Source of the DNA: Actinomycetota bacterium
GTDB lineage: Bacteria > Actinomycetota > Actinomycetes > S36-B12 > CAIYMF01
Assembly (NCBI GenBank): GCA_009697815.1
Contig: WLRQ01000013.1
Span: 1 to 50,066, forward strand
Length of the DNA: 50,066 bases
Reading direction: 5' to 3'
Under the pieces are notes generated by a model. It ran no database searches. It saw only the letters and a list, made by a program, of their open reading frames with translations, and was not told the origin of the DNA. The translations under genes and the position numbers were made by a program. Shown one piece after another: positions 17,998-26,568 of the stretch; the first letter of the stretch is position 1; the number at the start of each line of letters is the position of its first letter.

Positions 17998-18824
17998 CGT
18001 GACACCTCAGGATGATCGGCCAGATAGGCGCGCACCCGTGCGGCTGAAGCCTCGGGATCGCCCTGGGGCTGTACCGCCGAATCGAGGAATCCTGTGGCGC
18101 GCAGGAACTCCAGGGCGCGCTCGCGGGCACCAGGGGCGTCTAGTGGACCGTCGACCAGGCCAGCGAATCCGATGACGACTCGCTCGCCTCGGATGGGAGC
18201 TAGCCGAACGCGGCGCGTCTCACCGGGCCCGAACGTGACCGTGGATCCCGCAGCCACGTCCAAGTGGCGGCCGTATGTGGCTTCCCTGTCGAACGACAGC
18301 CTTGGGTTGACCTCGAGGAAGTGGAAGTGGCTGGTGACGGTGATGGGCACGGCGGCCGTGTTCGTCACGTCCACTTCGTTCAGGTCGACTCTGATGTGGC
18401 GCCCGGAATCCGAGCCCGCGGTGGCAACCGCAACATCGCGCGCTTCCATCGCGCCGGGTGCAAGCGAACCCAGATGGCCGCCGCCAATCGGATCGGGGAC
18501 GACGACAAGTCGGGTTCCGTCGTCGAAGAGTGCCTCGACTTTCACGTCGCCGAGAATGTCCGCAACGCCGGGAAGTACATCCTCGGGTCCGAGGAGTGAG
18601 CGCCCGATTGCGAGCGCCTCCTCATGGCGACGTCCATCGCGCGCCGCCTCCGCGACCGCGTCGGCGATCAGCGCGGTTGCCTCGGGGACGTTGAGCAACA
18701 ACCCCCGGGCCCTGCGGGCCCTCGCGAGCTCGGCCACGGTGAACAGCAGGATCCTGTCGCGTTCGGACGGCGTCAGCTGCACGTCTCCCATCTTGGCAGC
18801 CCACGTGGCCACGCGCACACGCAT
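17994..18824 (-). CDS. ureAB: fused urease gamma/beta subunit (UreAB)
   Basis: About 276 residues joining the gamma subunit (roughly 15-115: LTPSERDRILLFTVAEL, LNVPEATALI, VLPGVADIL) to the beta subunit (roughly 135-235: TSHFHFLEVNPRLSFDR, FGPGETRRVRLAPI). Such fusions occur in Helicobacter UreA and many actinobacteria. A C-terminal extension of about 30 residues (DSAVQPQGDPEASAARVRAYL) follows. The start is a choice. ATG at 18824 has GAGGGG five bases upstream but adds about 11 residues before the family start; ATG at 18791 fits the family better but has no ribosome site. It precedes ureC with a four-base GTGA overlap, so the two are translationally coupled. Confidence 0.85.
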   Translation of the reverse strand: MRVRVATWAAKMGDVQLTPSERDRILLFTVAELARARRARGLLLNVPEATALIADAVAEAARDGRRHEEALAIGRSLLGPEDVLPGVADILGDVKVEALFDDGTRLVVVPDPIGGGHLGSLAPGAMEARDVAVATAGSDSGRHIRVDLNEVDVTNTAAVPITVTSHFHFLEVNPRLSFDREATYGRHLDVAAGSTVTFGPGETRRVRLAPIRGERVVIGFAGLVDGPLDAPGARERALEFLRATGFLDSAVQPQGDPEASAARVRAYLADHPEVSR

Positions 18825-18986
18825 GTAACCCCTCGGTCTCGAATTCCGATGGGCCACATGGCCTTGGGCGTACAGGGATCGCGCAGATCCAACTGAAGGC
18901 GGCGGTGACGTCCATCCGACGGCGCGATTCCCCCACGACGGCGCGTTCTTGCGTGTCACTCTGGACTGCAGGTAAGACAAGTAGAC

Positions 18987-19532
18987 ATGGGGGGATCCAT
19001 GCTCAAAACTGCGCTGTTCCTTCTCACGCTTGCGCTGACGGGCTGCGCGAGCGGCAATGATCAAGTTTTCGTCGGCACCCCCTCATTCACCCCCTCACCA
19101 GACCCGAGCGTGTCAGTCGTCACGGTGACCGAGACTGTGCCCGGACCGCGCGTCACCACCACGATCGTCCGAAACGGCGTCCCTGTCACCATCACAGTGC
19201 CGGGCCCGAATATCGTCCGCACCGTGACGCGCACGAGTGCACCGATCGTGGTCTACCGATCGGGAGTGCCGGTCACAATTCCCGGGCCCACCACCACGAC
19301 GATCGTGACTGGGCCGACGACCACCGAGACCGCGATCGGGCCGACCACCACAGCCCCAGGTCCGACCACCACCGAGACCGTTCCAGGCCCGGCCACCACC
19401 GAGACCGTTCCAGGCCCGACCACCACCGAGACCATCCCAGGCCCGACCACCACCGAGACCGTTCCGGGACCAACGGTGACCGAGACCGTTCCGGGACCAA
19501 CCGTCACCGAGACAGTGGCGGCAATCCCGTAA
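18987..19532 (+). CDS. Thr/Pro-rich repeat lipoprotein
   Basis: 181 residues. A short signal peptide ends in the lipobox LALTGC with the lipidated Cys20, so the protein should be tethered to the outer face of the membrane. The mature part has no globular domain. It is built from Val/Thr/Pro/Gly-rich sequence that becomes a regular nine-residue repeat, consensus GPTTTETVP, over residues 100-177. Older, degenerate copies (TETVPGPRVTTTIV, VPVTITVPGPN) fill residues 47-99. Such a chain is likely an extended stalk and a possible target for O-mannosylation. A second ATG at 18999 is equally plausible and gives the shorter signal peptide. TTGCGT and TAAGAC upstream may be promoter elements. Function unknown. 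Confidence 0.8.
   Translation: MGGSMLKTALFLLTLALTGCASGNDQVFVGTPSFTPSPDPSVSVVTVTETVPGPRVTTTIVRNGVPVTITVPGPNIVRTVTRTSAPIVVYRSGVPVTIPGPTTTTIVTGPTTTETAIGPTTTAPGPTTTETVPGPATTETVPGPTTTETIPGPTTTETVPGPTVTETVPGPTVTETVAAIP
19284..19517 (+). repeat. tandem 27-bp coding repeat
   Basis: Nine consecutive units encode GPTTTETVP-type nonapeptides; the third is shortened to seven residues. The units at 19359-19466 are almost identical at DNA level (ccgaccaccaccgagaccgt type), while the flanking units have diverged. This suggests recent expansion of the central copies by slippage or unequal recombination. Confidence 0.85.
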
Positions 19533-19540
19533 CTCCCGCA

Positions 19541-19568
19541 CGACCGGGCGGCCTCGTGACCCCGGTCG
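19541..19568. terminator. hairpin between convergent lipoprotein and glcD-like genes
   Basis: An 8-bp perfect inverted repeat (CGACCGGG, 19541-19548, with CCCGGTCG at 19561-19568) and a 12-base loop start nine bases after the lipoprotein stop. The downstream gene is convergent, so it may serve both. No T-tract. Confidence 0.5.
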
Positions 19569-19609
19569 GCCCTAGCCCGCTCAGGCGCTACGCCGATCAG
19601 GGCCCGAGA

Positions 19610-20995
19610 TCACCAGCGCGGCAAGGCCTTTCCCGGGTTGAAAATCCCTCGGGGGTCGAGAGCCTGCTTAATGCGCCCATGTAGATCGATCGCAACGGGG
19701 TCTAGTTCAGTGGTGAGGGCTGCGCGCTTGAGCAGGCCCACCCCATGCTCACCCGTGACTGTTCCGTCGAGGGCGAGAGCCACGTCAAGAATGTCGTGGA
19801 AGGCCAGCATGGCTCGAGCGGCTGCCTCGTGATCGCCGCGCGGGGTGACGATCGTGGGGTGTAGATTTCCATCTCCTGCGTGGCCGAAAGTCCCGATCAT
19901 GACGTCTCGCTCCTGCGAGACGCGTTCGATCGCCGCGACTGCCTCGGCGAGGCGACGTCGCGGTACCGAGACGTCGTCGAGCAGCCAATCACCCATCGAC
20001 TCAAGCGCGGGAATCGCCATCCGTCGCGCACCAAGAAGCATGTCGGCCTGCTCGGGGTCCTCCGACCGAAAGCACTCCGTGGCCCCCGCCTTCTCGCACT
20101 CGGCGAGAAGTCGATCGGCCTCCGTCTCGCCCACAGCACCTGGGAGATCGCTCTGCGCGATCAGGAGCGCGGCAGCCTCGGTGTCTAGCCCCATCGGGCG
20201 CCAGGCCTCGACTGCGCGCAGCGTGGTGCGGTCCATCATCTCGAGCAGGCTCGGCGACGTGACCGACATGATCGCCTCGACGGCCCTCCCAGCAGAGGCC
20301 ATATCAGCGAATACCGCAACGGCGGTGGTAGGGGGCGCCGGCGGTGGTCGGAGGCGAAGGCGCGCCATCGTCACGATCCCGAGGGTGCCCTCGCTGCCGA
20401 CCATGAGCCCTGTGAGGTCGTATCCGGCAACACCCTTGATCGTGCGCCGTCCGAGTCGGGTGATGCGACCGTCGGCCAGGACTACCTCGAGGCCGATCAC
20501 GGCATCACGAGTGACGCCGTACTTCACGCAGCAAAGGCCACCAGCGTTGGTGTTGACATTGCCTCCGATCGAGCAGAAGTCCTTGCTCGCCGGATCCGGC
20601 GCGTACCACATCCCGTGGCCCGCAACATGCTCGCGAAGATCCTGGTTGAAGATGCCAGGCTGGGTCTCGACATAGCCGTTGCCCACATCGACGCCGATAA
20701 CCTGGTTCATCCGCTCGACGCAGACGACGAGACTTCCGTCGATCGCATTCGAACCCCCCGATAGCCCCGACCCCGCGCCGCGGGGGACGATCGGAACCCG
20801 ATGCTCATAGGCCGCGGCCACGAGTGCGGCCACCTGCTCGGTAGTTCGAGGGAATGCAACCGCGAAAGGAACCCCGGCTTCGGTGCCCGTGGAGCGATCG
20901 AATCGGTAACTCTCAAGCCGATCCGAGTCGGTGACAACGTCGCCGTCGGCGAGCGCGGCCTCAGCCGCACGGAGCACAGAATCCTCGGGGGTCAC
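19610..20995 (-). CDS. FAD-linked 2-hydroxy-acid oxidase/dehydrogenase, GlcD type
   Basis: 461 residues of the vanillyl-alcohol-oxidase/PCMH superfamily. FAD-binding elements are PRGAGSGLSGG (about 72-82), GGNVNTNAGG and KGVAGYDLTGLMVGSEGTLG. The C-terminal catalytic domain carries HAGDGNLHP, GEHGVG and the closing DPRGIFNPGK. Relatives oxidise glycolate (GlcD) or D-lactate, donating electrons to a membrane chain. No glcE or glcF partner is adjacent, so it resembles single-subunit D-lactate or D-2-hydroxyacid dehydrogenases as much as GlcD. The GTG start has no ribosome site. A TTGGTT-N16-TACGCT promoter ends about eleven bases upstream, implying an almost leaderless transcript. The same promoter form precedes the 3-hydroxyacyl-CoA dehydrogenase gene. 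Confidence 0.88.
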   Translation of the reverse strand: MTPEDSVLRAAEAALADGDVVTDSDRLESYRFDRSTGTEAGVPFAVAFPRTTEQVAALVAAAYEHRVPIVPRGAGSGLSGGSNAIDGSLVVCVERMNQVIGVDVGNGYVETQPGIFNQDLREHVAGHGMWYAPDPASKDFCSIGGNVNTNAGGLCCVKYGVTRDAVIGLEVVLADGRITRLGRRTIKGVAGYDLTGLMVGSEGTLGIVTMARLRLRPPPAPPTTAVAVFADMASAGRAVEAIMSVTSPSLLEMMDRTTLRAVEAWRPMGLDTEAAALLIAQSDLPGAVGETEADRLLAECEKAGATECFRSEDPEQADMLLGARRMAIPALESMGDWLLDDVSVPRRRLAEAVAAIERVSQERDVMIGTFGHAGDGNLHPTIVTPRGDHEAAARAMLAFHDILDVALALDGTVTGEHGVGLLKRAALTTELDPVAIDLHGRIKQALDPRGIFNPGKALPRW

Positions 20996-21006
20996 CGGCC
21001 GAGCGT

Positions 21007-21034
21007 AGCGTATGCATTCCAGCGATCAAACCAA
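21007..21034 (-). promoter_or_regulatory. promoter TTGGTT-N16-TACGCT of the glcD-like gene
   Basis: On the minus strand TTGGTT (21029-21034) and TACGCT (21007-21012) are separated by 16 bases, with CGTTGGTTTGA as the extended upstream box. The element matches in sequence and spacing the one before the dehydrogenase gene at 30367-30394. It lies in a locally AT-richer patch. Confidence 0.5.
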
Positions 21035-21087
21035 CGGATCGCCTTAGTATCAAAGGATTTCACCCGGGAACCTTCGCACGGGGAATG

Positions 21088-22062
21088 TCAGGGCGCGAGG
21101 CCGGCCACCAGAAGATCTGCGGCCGCGTAGGGATCGATGACACCGTCGACAACACGTTGTGCAAGCGACTCCAACCGAGCATCTCCGCTGAGGTCACCGA
21201 TGCGTTCGCGAAAGATTCCGAAGGCGATAGCCTCGACCTCACCTTGGGCGCGGGAATGGCGGCGAACCGCAAGCTGCCCACTGTGCCCGAGCCATTCTCG
21301 ATGGGAACTGATCGCATCGACGACGTCGGCAACACCCTCGCCACGCGATGCGACCGTGCGGAGCACCGGCGGCTTCCATGGATTGTCGGCCGATCCGGAT
21401 CTGGGCCCTGAGCCGAGCGTGATCATGTGGCGCAGTTCGCGCAACGTTGCCTCAACCCCGTCGCGGTCGGCCTTGTTGACCACGAAAATATCGCCGATCT
21501 CCAGGATGCCTGCCTTCGCGGCCTGCACGCCATCACCCATGCCCGGTGCCAGCAGCACGACGGCGGTGTCGGCAGCGCCCGCCACCTCGACTTCGCTCTG
21601 CCCGACGCCAACTGTCTCCACGAGCACGATGTCGAAGCCCGCCGCGTCGAGCACGCGAATCGCCTGCGGCGTGGCCCAGGAGAGCCCGCCGAGGTGGCCG
21701 CGCGACGCCATGGATCTGATGAAGACGCCGGAATCGGTGGCATGTTCCTGCATGCGCACTCGATCACCGAGCAAGGCACCCCCGGAAAACGGCGACGACG
21801 GGTCGACTGCCAGGACACCCACTCTGAGCCCTCGGGCTCTGAAGGCGCCCACCAACGCGGAAGTCGATGTGGACTTCCCCACACCTGGGGCACCCGTCAG
21901 CCCGATGACATGTGCGCGACCCGAGAACGGCGCCAGTGCTGCCGTCACCTCACGCATCGCGGGCGATGCGTCCTCCACGAAAGAGATCAGACGCGCCACG
22001 GCGCGCGGCTCTCCATTGCGGGCGCGCTCGACCAGGCCGGCTACGTCGATGGTTGCCGTCAC
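21088..22062 (-). CDS. meaB: MeaB/ArgK-family GTPase, mutase chaperone
   Basis: 324-residue G3E P-loop GTPase. The Walker A is GAPGVGKST, the Walker B region is VLVETVGVGQSE, and the base-recognition motif is NKAD. The segment AVDPSSPFSGGALLGDRVRM is diagnostic for MeaB. MeaB binds B12-dependent acyl-CoA mutases, gates adenosylcobalamin loading and guards against inactivation. The likely client is the ethylmalonyl-CoA mutase encoded at 31230-33218. The start chosen is a GTG ten bases after the thiolase stop. A longer reading adds 42 low-complexity residues inside the thiolase gene and is rejected. The two genes probably form one transcript. Confidence 0.94.
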   Translation of the reverse strand: MTATIDVAGLVERARNGEPRAVARLISFVEDASPAMREVTAALAPFSGRAHVIGLTGAPGVGKSTSTSALVGAFRARGLRVGVLAVDPSSPFSGGALLGDRVRMQEHATDSGVFIRSMASRGHLGGLSWATPQAIRVLDAAGFDIVLVETVGVGQSEVEVAGAADTAVVLLAPGMGDGVQAAKAGILEIGDIFVVNKADRDGVEATLRELRHMITLGSGPRSGSADNPWKPPVLRTVASRGEGVADVVDAISSHREWLGHSGQLAVRRHSRAQGEVEAIAFGIFRERIGDLSGDARLESLAQRVVDGVIDPYAAADLLVAGLAP

Positions 22063-22072
22063 GCGCGGACTA

Positions 22073-23269
22073 CTACGCCGAGGGGACGCGGATGACGAGC
22101 GCGTCGCCCTGACCGCCGCCGCCGCACAGCGCCGCTGCGCCGATGCCGCCGCCACGTCGGCGAAGCTCGAGGGCCAGGTGCAGGACAATTCGCGCCCCGC
22201 TCATCCCGACGGGGTGACCGAGTGCGATCGCTCCCCCATTGACGTTCACCTTCTCCGGGTCGATCCCGAGCTTGCGCGCCGACACGATCCCCACGGCGGC
22301 GAACGCCTCGTTGATCTCCACGAGGTCGAGGTCGGACGCGGTAAGCCCCTCACGCCCAAGCGCCCTAAGGATCGCGTTCGCGGGCTGCTCGTGCAGCGAG
22401 GCATCCGGGCCCGCGACGACACCGTGCGCACCGATCTCCGCAAGCCAGGTAAGTCCGAGCTGCTCAGCCTTGGATTTGCGCATGACCACGACCGCAGCCG
22501 CTCCGTCGGAAATCTGAGACGAGGAGCCCGCCGTGATCGTTCCGTCCTTGGCGAAGGCCGGACGGAGTTTTGCGAGAGTCTCGGCCGTGGTGCCGGCGCG
22601 GATTCCCTCGTCGTCGGAGAAGACGATCGGGTCGCCCTTACGCTGCGGGATCTCGACAGGTGCGATCTCCTCGGCGAAGATCCCATTCTTCTGGGCGAGC
22701 GCCGCGAGTTGGTGGGACCGCGCTGAAAAGGCGTCCTGCGCCTCACGGGTGGTCTCGGGGTAGCGGCCGTTGTGCGTCTCGGCCGACACCCCCATCCCGA
22801 CTTGGTCGAACGCGCAGGTGAGTGCATCGAAGGCCATGGAGTCCTGCAGCGTGACATCGCCGTACTTGAACCCCTCACGCGACCTCGGGAGCAGGTGGGG
22901 TGCCTGACTCATGGACTCCATGCCGCCTGCAACGACGATCTCGAACTCCCCCGCTCGGATGAGTTGGTCGGCAAGCGCAATCGCGTCGAGCCCCGAGAGG
23001 CAAACCTTGTTGATGGTGAGGGCGGGCACGTCCATCGCGATGCCGCCCTTGACCGCGGCCTGGCGGGCGGTGATCTGACCGGCCCCAGCCTGGATGACCT
23101 GCCCCATGATCACGTAGTCGACCTGGGTCGGTGCGACCCCGGCTCGCTCGAGAGCGGCCTTGATCGCCACCCCACCGAGGTCTGCTGCCGAGAAGTCCTT
23201 GAGTGACCCGAGGAGACGGCCCATCGGGGTACGCGCCCCCGCGACGATGACGGTACTCTCGGCGCTCAT
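22073..23269 (-). CDS. acetyl-CoA acetyltransferase (thiolase)
   Basis: 398-residue thiolase. The acylation cysteine is in [12 protein letters not shown] (about residue 88). The catalytic His is in [16 protein letters not shown] and the second active-site Cys in [19 protein letters not shown] supplies the conserved Asn. It condenses two acetyl-CoA to acetoacetyl-CoA, the first step of the EMC route, or thiolyses 3-ketoacyl-CoA. The ATG at 23269 has AGGAGGG at good spacing; a 20-residue longer reading lacks homology. It is divergent from the epimerase gene by 50 bp and precedes meaB by ten. Mycobacterial FadA4 (Rv1323) is the positional counterpart. Biosynthetic against degradative direction cannot be read from sequence. 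Confidence 0.95.
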   Translation of the reverse strand: MSAESTVIVAGARTPMGRLLGSLKDFSAADLGGVAIKAALERAGVAPTQVDYVIMGQVIQAGAGQITARQAAVKGGIAMDVPALTINKVCLSGLDAIALADQLIRAGEFEIVVAGGMESMSQAPHLLPRSREGFKYGDVTLQDSMAFDALTCAFDQVGMGVSAETHNGRYPETTREAQDAFSARSHQLAALAQKNGIFAEEIAPVEIPQRKGDPIVFSDDEGIRAGTTAETLAKLRPAFAKDGTITAGSSSQISDGAAAVVVMRKSKAEQLGLTWLAEIGAHGVVAGPDASLHEQPANAILRALGREGLTASDLDLVEINEAFAAVGIVSARKLGIDPEKVNVNGGAIALGHPVGMSGARIVLHLALELRRRGGGIGAAALCGGGGQGDALVIRVPSA

Positions 23270-23319
23270 CTTGGGACCCTCCTGTGGAAACGCGTTCCTG
23301 CGTTTGTCACGATACCTGT

Positions 23320-23769
23320 GTGAGCACACACAGCCCTGCCGAGGTCCTCGGACCCGCCGTCACCGCCATAGATCACGTCGGCCTCGCCGTGCGCGATCTT
23401 GACGAGGCCATCGCCTTCTACGGACGCACCTTCGGCCTGCCACTGCTGCACGAGGAGACGAATGAGGAGCAAGGGGTGCGCGAGGCGATGCTCGGCATCG
23501 GTGACTCCTGCATCCAGCTCCTCGCACCACTGCGACCGGACTCACCCATCGGCAAGTTCCTCGAGCGCAACGGCGAGGGGATCCAGCAGGTCGCATTCCG
23601 CGTCGTCGATGTCGAGGTGGCCGGTCAACGCCTCCGCGACGCCGGGTTGCGCCTGCTCTACGACACCCCCAAACGCGGCACAGCCGGGTCGCGGGTGAAT
23701 TTCGTACACCCCAAGGACTGCGGCGGCGTTCTGGTCGAACTCGTCGAGCCTGCATCCGACGCACACTGA
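23320..23769 (+). CDS. mce: methylmalonyl/ethylmalonyl-CoA epimerase
   Basis: 149-residue glyoxalase/VOC-fold protein with two beta-alpha-beta-beta-beta modules. Metal-binding positions are visible as IDHVGLAV near the start, QQVAFRV in the middle and VELVEP at the end. The segment [11 protein letters not shown] matches methylmalonyl-CoA epimerases. It interconverts the 2R and 2S forms of methylmalonyl-CoA, and in EMC organisms of ethylmalonyl-CoA. Here it would link the carboxylase product to the mutase. The GTG at 23320 is the start; there is no ribosome site, and GATACC a few bases upstream hints at leaderless initiation. Upstream residues in a longer reading are not family-like. Ccr follows 130 bp downstream on the same strand. 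Confidence 0.92.
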   Translation: MSTHSPAEVLGPAVTAIDHVGLAVRDLDEAIAFYGRTFGLPLLHEETNEEQGVREAMLGIGDSCIQLLAPLRPDSPIGKFLERNGEGIQQVAFRVVDVEVAGQRLRDAGLRLLYDTPKRGTAGSRVNFVHPKDCGGVLVELVEPASDAH

Positions 23770-23776
23770 TCGCTCA

Positions 23777-23816
23777 ACCCGCCTCCCCGCCCTGCCGTGC
23801 ATCGGGGGTGGCGGGT
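23777..23816 (+). terminator. hairpin after the epimerase gene
   Basis: ACCCGCCTCC (23777-23786) pairs with GGTGGCGGGT (23807-23816) with one mismatch, around a 20-base C/G-rich loop that can extend the stem. It starts seven bases after the epimerase stop and precedes ccr, so ccr probably has its own promoter. Confidence 0.45.
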
Positions 23817-23899
23817 GACAGGGCTCGCGACCCGCACCGGTAGCGTCGTCCACTGAAGCCGCGAGCCGCACGGCCGCAGCGCCGACCCCGGAGGCCGAC

Positions 23900-25237
23900 G
23901 TGAAGAACATCCTCAGTGCGATCCTGTCCGACAACGCGACCGCTGACGACTTCGCGGCTCTCGAGATCCCTGAGTCCTACCGCGCCATCACGGTGCACAA
24001 GGACGAGGAGAAGATGTTCGAGGGGCTCACGACCCGCGAGAAGGACCCGCGCAAGGCTCTCCACCTCGACGACGTCCCGGTTCCCGAGCTCGGACCCGGC
24101 GAGGCGCTCGTCGCGGTCATGGCCAGTTCGGTGAACTACAACACGGTTTGGTCATCGATCTTCGAGCCAGTGTCCACCTTCGGGTTCCTCGAGCGATATG
24201 GCCGCACCAACCCGTTGGCCAAGCGCCACGATCTCCCGTATCACGTGGTGGGATCGGATCTCTCAGGTGTTGTGCTGCGGACGGGCCCAGGTGTGCACAC
24301 CTGGAAGCCCGGCGACGAGGTCGTCGCCCACTGCCTCTCCGTCGAGCTCGAGAGCCCCCTCGGCCACAACGACACGATGCTCGACCCCGAACAGCGCATC
24401 TGGGGTTTCGAGACCAACTTCGGCGGCCTCGCCGAGATCGCCCTGGTCAAGGCCAATCAGTTGCTCCACAAGTCTCCGCACCTGACCTGGGAGGAAGCCG
24501 CAGTCCCAGGGCTGGTCAATTCCACGGCCTACCGCCAACTTGTCTCGCGCAACGGCGCCGGCATGAAGCAGGGCGATTCCGTCCTGATCTGGGGGGCCTC
24601 GGGTGGCCTGGGCTCCTACGCCACGCAAATGGCACTCAATGGCGGTGCCACGCCGATCTGCGTTGTCTCCAGCCCCGAGAAGGCCGAGATCTGTCGCCGG
24701 ATGGGCGCCGAGCTGATCATCGATCGCAGCGCCAACGGGTACAAGTTCTGGAAGGACGAGAACACCCAGGACCAAAAGGAATGGCGCCGCCTCGGAGCCG
24801 ATATCCGAGCCCTCACGGGCGGTGACGACGTCGACATCGTCTTCGAACACCCTGGGCGCGAGACGTTCGGGGCCTCGGTCTACGTCGCACGCAAGGGCGG
24901 CACGATCGTGACCTGCGCTTCAACCTCGGGCTACATGCACGAGTACGACAACAGGTTCCTCTGGATGAATCTCAAGCGCATCGTGGGCTCGCACTTCGCC
25001 AACTACCGCGAGGCATGGGAGGCCAACAAGCTGATCCAGCGCGGCAAGGTCCACCCGACGCTGAGCAAGACCTATGCCCTCGCCGACACCGGTCAGGCCG
25101 CGTACGACGTGCACCGCAACGCGCACCAGGGCAAGGTCGGCGTGCTCGCGCTTGCACCGCAGGACGGCCTCGGGGTCCGCGATCCCGAGCTGCGCGCCAC
25201 CCACCTTGACAAGATCAACAGATTCCGCGACCTCTAG
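23900..25237 (+). CDS. ccr: crotonyl-CoA carboxylase/reductase
   Basis: 445-residue medium-chain dehydrogenase/reductase that reductively carboxylates crotonyl-CoA with NADPH and CO2 to (2S)-ethylmalonyl-CoA, the signature step of the EMC pathway. The NADPH-binding loop is WGASGGLGSYA. The four CO2-pocket residues described for Kitasatospora Ccr fall at identical numbers here: Asn81 (SSVNYN), Phe170 and Glu171 (WGFETNF), and His365 (VGSHFANY). Carboxylating activity is therefore expected, not plain enoyl reduction. The start is a GTG with GGAGG five bases upstream. It follows the epimerase gene and converges with an old yellow enzyme gene. In Streptomyces such genes also supply ethylmalonyl-CoA for polyketides, but no PKS is in view. 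Confidence 0.97.
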   Translation: MKNILSAILSDNATADDFAALEIPESYRAITVHKDEEKMFEGLTTREKDPRKALHLDDVPVPELGPGEALVAVMASSVNYNTVWSSIFEPVSTFGFLERYGRTNPLAKRHDLPYHVVGSDLSGVVLRTGPGVHTWKPGDEVVAHCLSVELESPLGHNDTMLDPEQRIWGFETNFGGLAEIALVKANQLLHKSPHLTWEEAAVPGLVNSTAYRQLVSRNGAGMKQGDSVLIWGASGGLGSYATQMALNGGATPICVVSSPEKAEICRRMGAELIIDRSANGYKFWKDENTQDQKEWRRLGADIRALTGGDDVDIVFEHPGRETFGASVYVARKGGTIVTCASTSGYMHEYDNRFLWMNLKRIVGSHFANYREAWEANKLIQRGKVHPTLSKTYALADTGQAAYDVHRNAHQGKVGVLALAPQDGLGVRDPELRATHLDKINRFRDL

Positions 25238-25251
25238 GCCTCAGCGAGGCC
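25237..25251. terminator. short hairpin after ccr
   Basis: GGCCTC-AGC-GAGGCC, a 6-bp perfect stem with a three-base loop, begins at the last base of the ccr stop codon. It is short and lacks a T-tract, so it is only a weak candidate for the end of the ccr transcript. Confidence 0.3.
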
Positions 25252-25332
25252 GGTTCGAAGCCCTGCGCGGTCCAGCTCGTCCACCTCGTGTATCTCTCCG
25301 GGGCGGACGAGTAATTCCGCGAGATCGCTCCC

Positions 25333-26400
25333 CTAGTGCGGACGGCCTTTCTCATATTGCGGGGGCCATTCAACCTGCTCGCCGAGGGCGTGTGCAGCAA
25401 GGAGCGGCCAGTGCGGCTGCCTCAGCATCGCGCGCCCGATCAGCACTACGTCAGCCTCGCCGTCCGCGAGTATGGCCTCTGCCTGCTCCGGCTCGATGAT
25501 CAGGCCTACGGCACCGGTGGGAACCCCGACCTCCTTGCGGACGCGGGCCGAGAACGGCACCTGGTAACCCCGGGCGAATGGGATGTTCTGCTCGTGGTGG
25601 AGTCCGGCCGACGAGAGATCGACGAGGTCGACGCCGCGAGCCTGGGCCTCGCGGGCGAAGATCACCGTCTGCTCAATATCCCAGCCACCCTCGACCCAGT
25701 CGGTGCCAGAAACGCGCATCAGGAGAGGTCTGTCATCAGGCAATGCCGCTCGTACGGCGTCGATGACCTCTAGTGGGAAGCGCATGCGGTTGGCGAGGCT
25801 GCCTCCGTAGCCGTCGGTGCGCTGGTTGGACAACGGTGACAGGAACTCATGCATGAGGTAGCCGTGGGCCGAGTGAAGCTCAACGGTATCGACGCCTACA
25901 GCGACCGCGCGTCTCGCTGCGTCCGCGAAAGCCTTAGTTACAGAAGCAATATCCGTCTCGGTCATCTCGCAAGGCTCAGGCCAGTCGGAGAAGGCGATGG
26001 GCGACGGTGCGATCGTCTGCCAACCACCGTCGGCTGCATCCACCGCTCCAACTCCCGTCCAGGGAGACCACGTCGACCCCTTACGGCCGGAATGGGCGAG
26101 CTGAACGGCAATCGGAACACCTTGGCCATGTATGAATTCGACGATCGGGGCAAGTGCTTCGGCTTGCTCGTCCGTCCACAGCCCCAGACAACCCTGCGTG
26201 ATGCGCCCCTCCGGCGACACGGCCGCGGCCTCGGTGATGATCAGTCCTGGCCTGCCAGTGGCCAGCGCTCCGAGGTGCTGCATATGCCAGGACGACGCCA
26301 CACCATCGGTGGCCGAGTACTGGCACATGGGAGCCACCCAGACACGGTTTGAGAACGTCATTCCGCGGAGAGTCAGCGGTCGGAAGAGTTGACTGGTCAT
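25333..26400 (-). CDS. NADH:flavin oxidoreductase, old yellow enzyme of the YqjM class
   Basis: 355-residue FMN-dependent TIM-barrel ene-reductase. YqjM-class markers are Cys26 and Tyr28 in PMCQYSA, the substrate-binding His pair in HSAHGYLMHEFLSP, and the C-terminal PQYEKGRP region that supplies an arginine finger to the partner subunit. It reduces activated C=C bonds of enals, enones or quinones with NAD(P)H; the natural substrate is rarely known. It is the last gene of a minus-strand run that begins with the 3-hydroxyacyl-CoA dehydrogenase. A 168-bp gap to the preceding gene shows no clear promoter. It converges with ccr. The neighbourhood suggests acyl or enone metabolism but does not prove it. 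Confidence 0.93.
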   Translation of the reverse strand: MTSQLFRPLTLRGMTFSNRVWVAPMCQYSATDGVASSWHMQHLGALATGRPGLIITEAAAVSPEGRITQGCLGLWTDEQAEALAPIVEFIHGQGVPIAVQLAHSGRKGSTWSPWTGVGAVDAADGGWQTIAPSPIAFSDWPEPCEMTETDIASVTKAFADAARRAVAVGVDTVELHSAHGYLMHEFLSPLSNQRTDGYGGSLANRMRFPLEVIDAVRAALPDDRPLLMRVSGTDWVEGGWDIEQTVIFAREAQARGVDLVDLSSAGLHHEQNIPFARGYQVPFSARVRKEVGVPTGAVGLIIEPEQAEAILADGEADVVLIGRAMLRQPHWPLLAAHALGEQVEWPPQYEKGRPH

Positions 26401-26568
26401 GGGGCATCACCCTAGCGCCCGCGAGGTGCGGGATCACTGACGCAGAACGCGCATGGGACAGACCTCCGGCCTACCGAACCGCCGCGCGAATCCCGGACTG
26501 AAGTGGCCCACCCGCGTCGACGACGCTACCCGGCCGATGTGCGCGTCCACCCCGCCGGAGAACTACCC

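Noticed and set aside
18825..19064. Extended N-terminus for UreAB (80 more residues)
   Set aside because: The extra sequence is basic, lacks similarity to urease gamma, and overlaps the lipoprotein gene and its probable promoter on the other strand.
19284..19517. Regularly spaced DNA repeats that could suggest a CRISPR array
   Set aside because: There are no unique spacers. Units are contiguous, 27 bp, in frame, and encode a peptide repeat behind a lipobox.
25237..25275. GGTTCGAAG resembling a tRNA T-loop after ccr
   Set aside because: The flanking bases do not pair as a T-stem and no acceptor, D or anticodon arms can be built around it.
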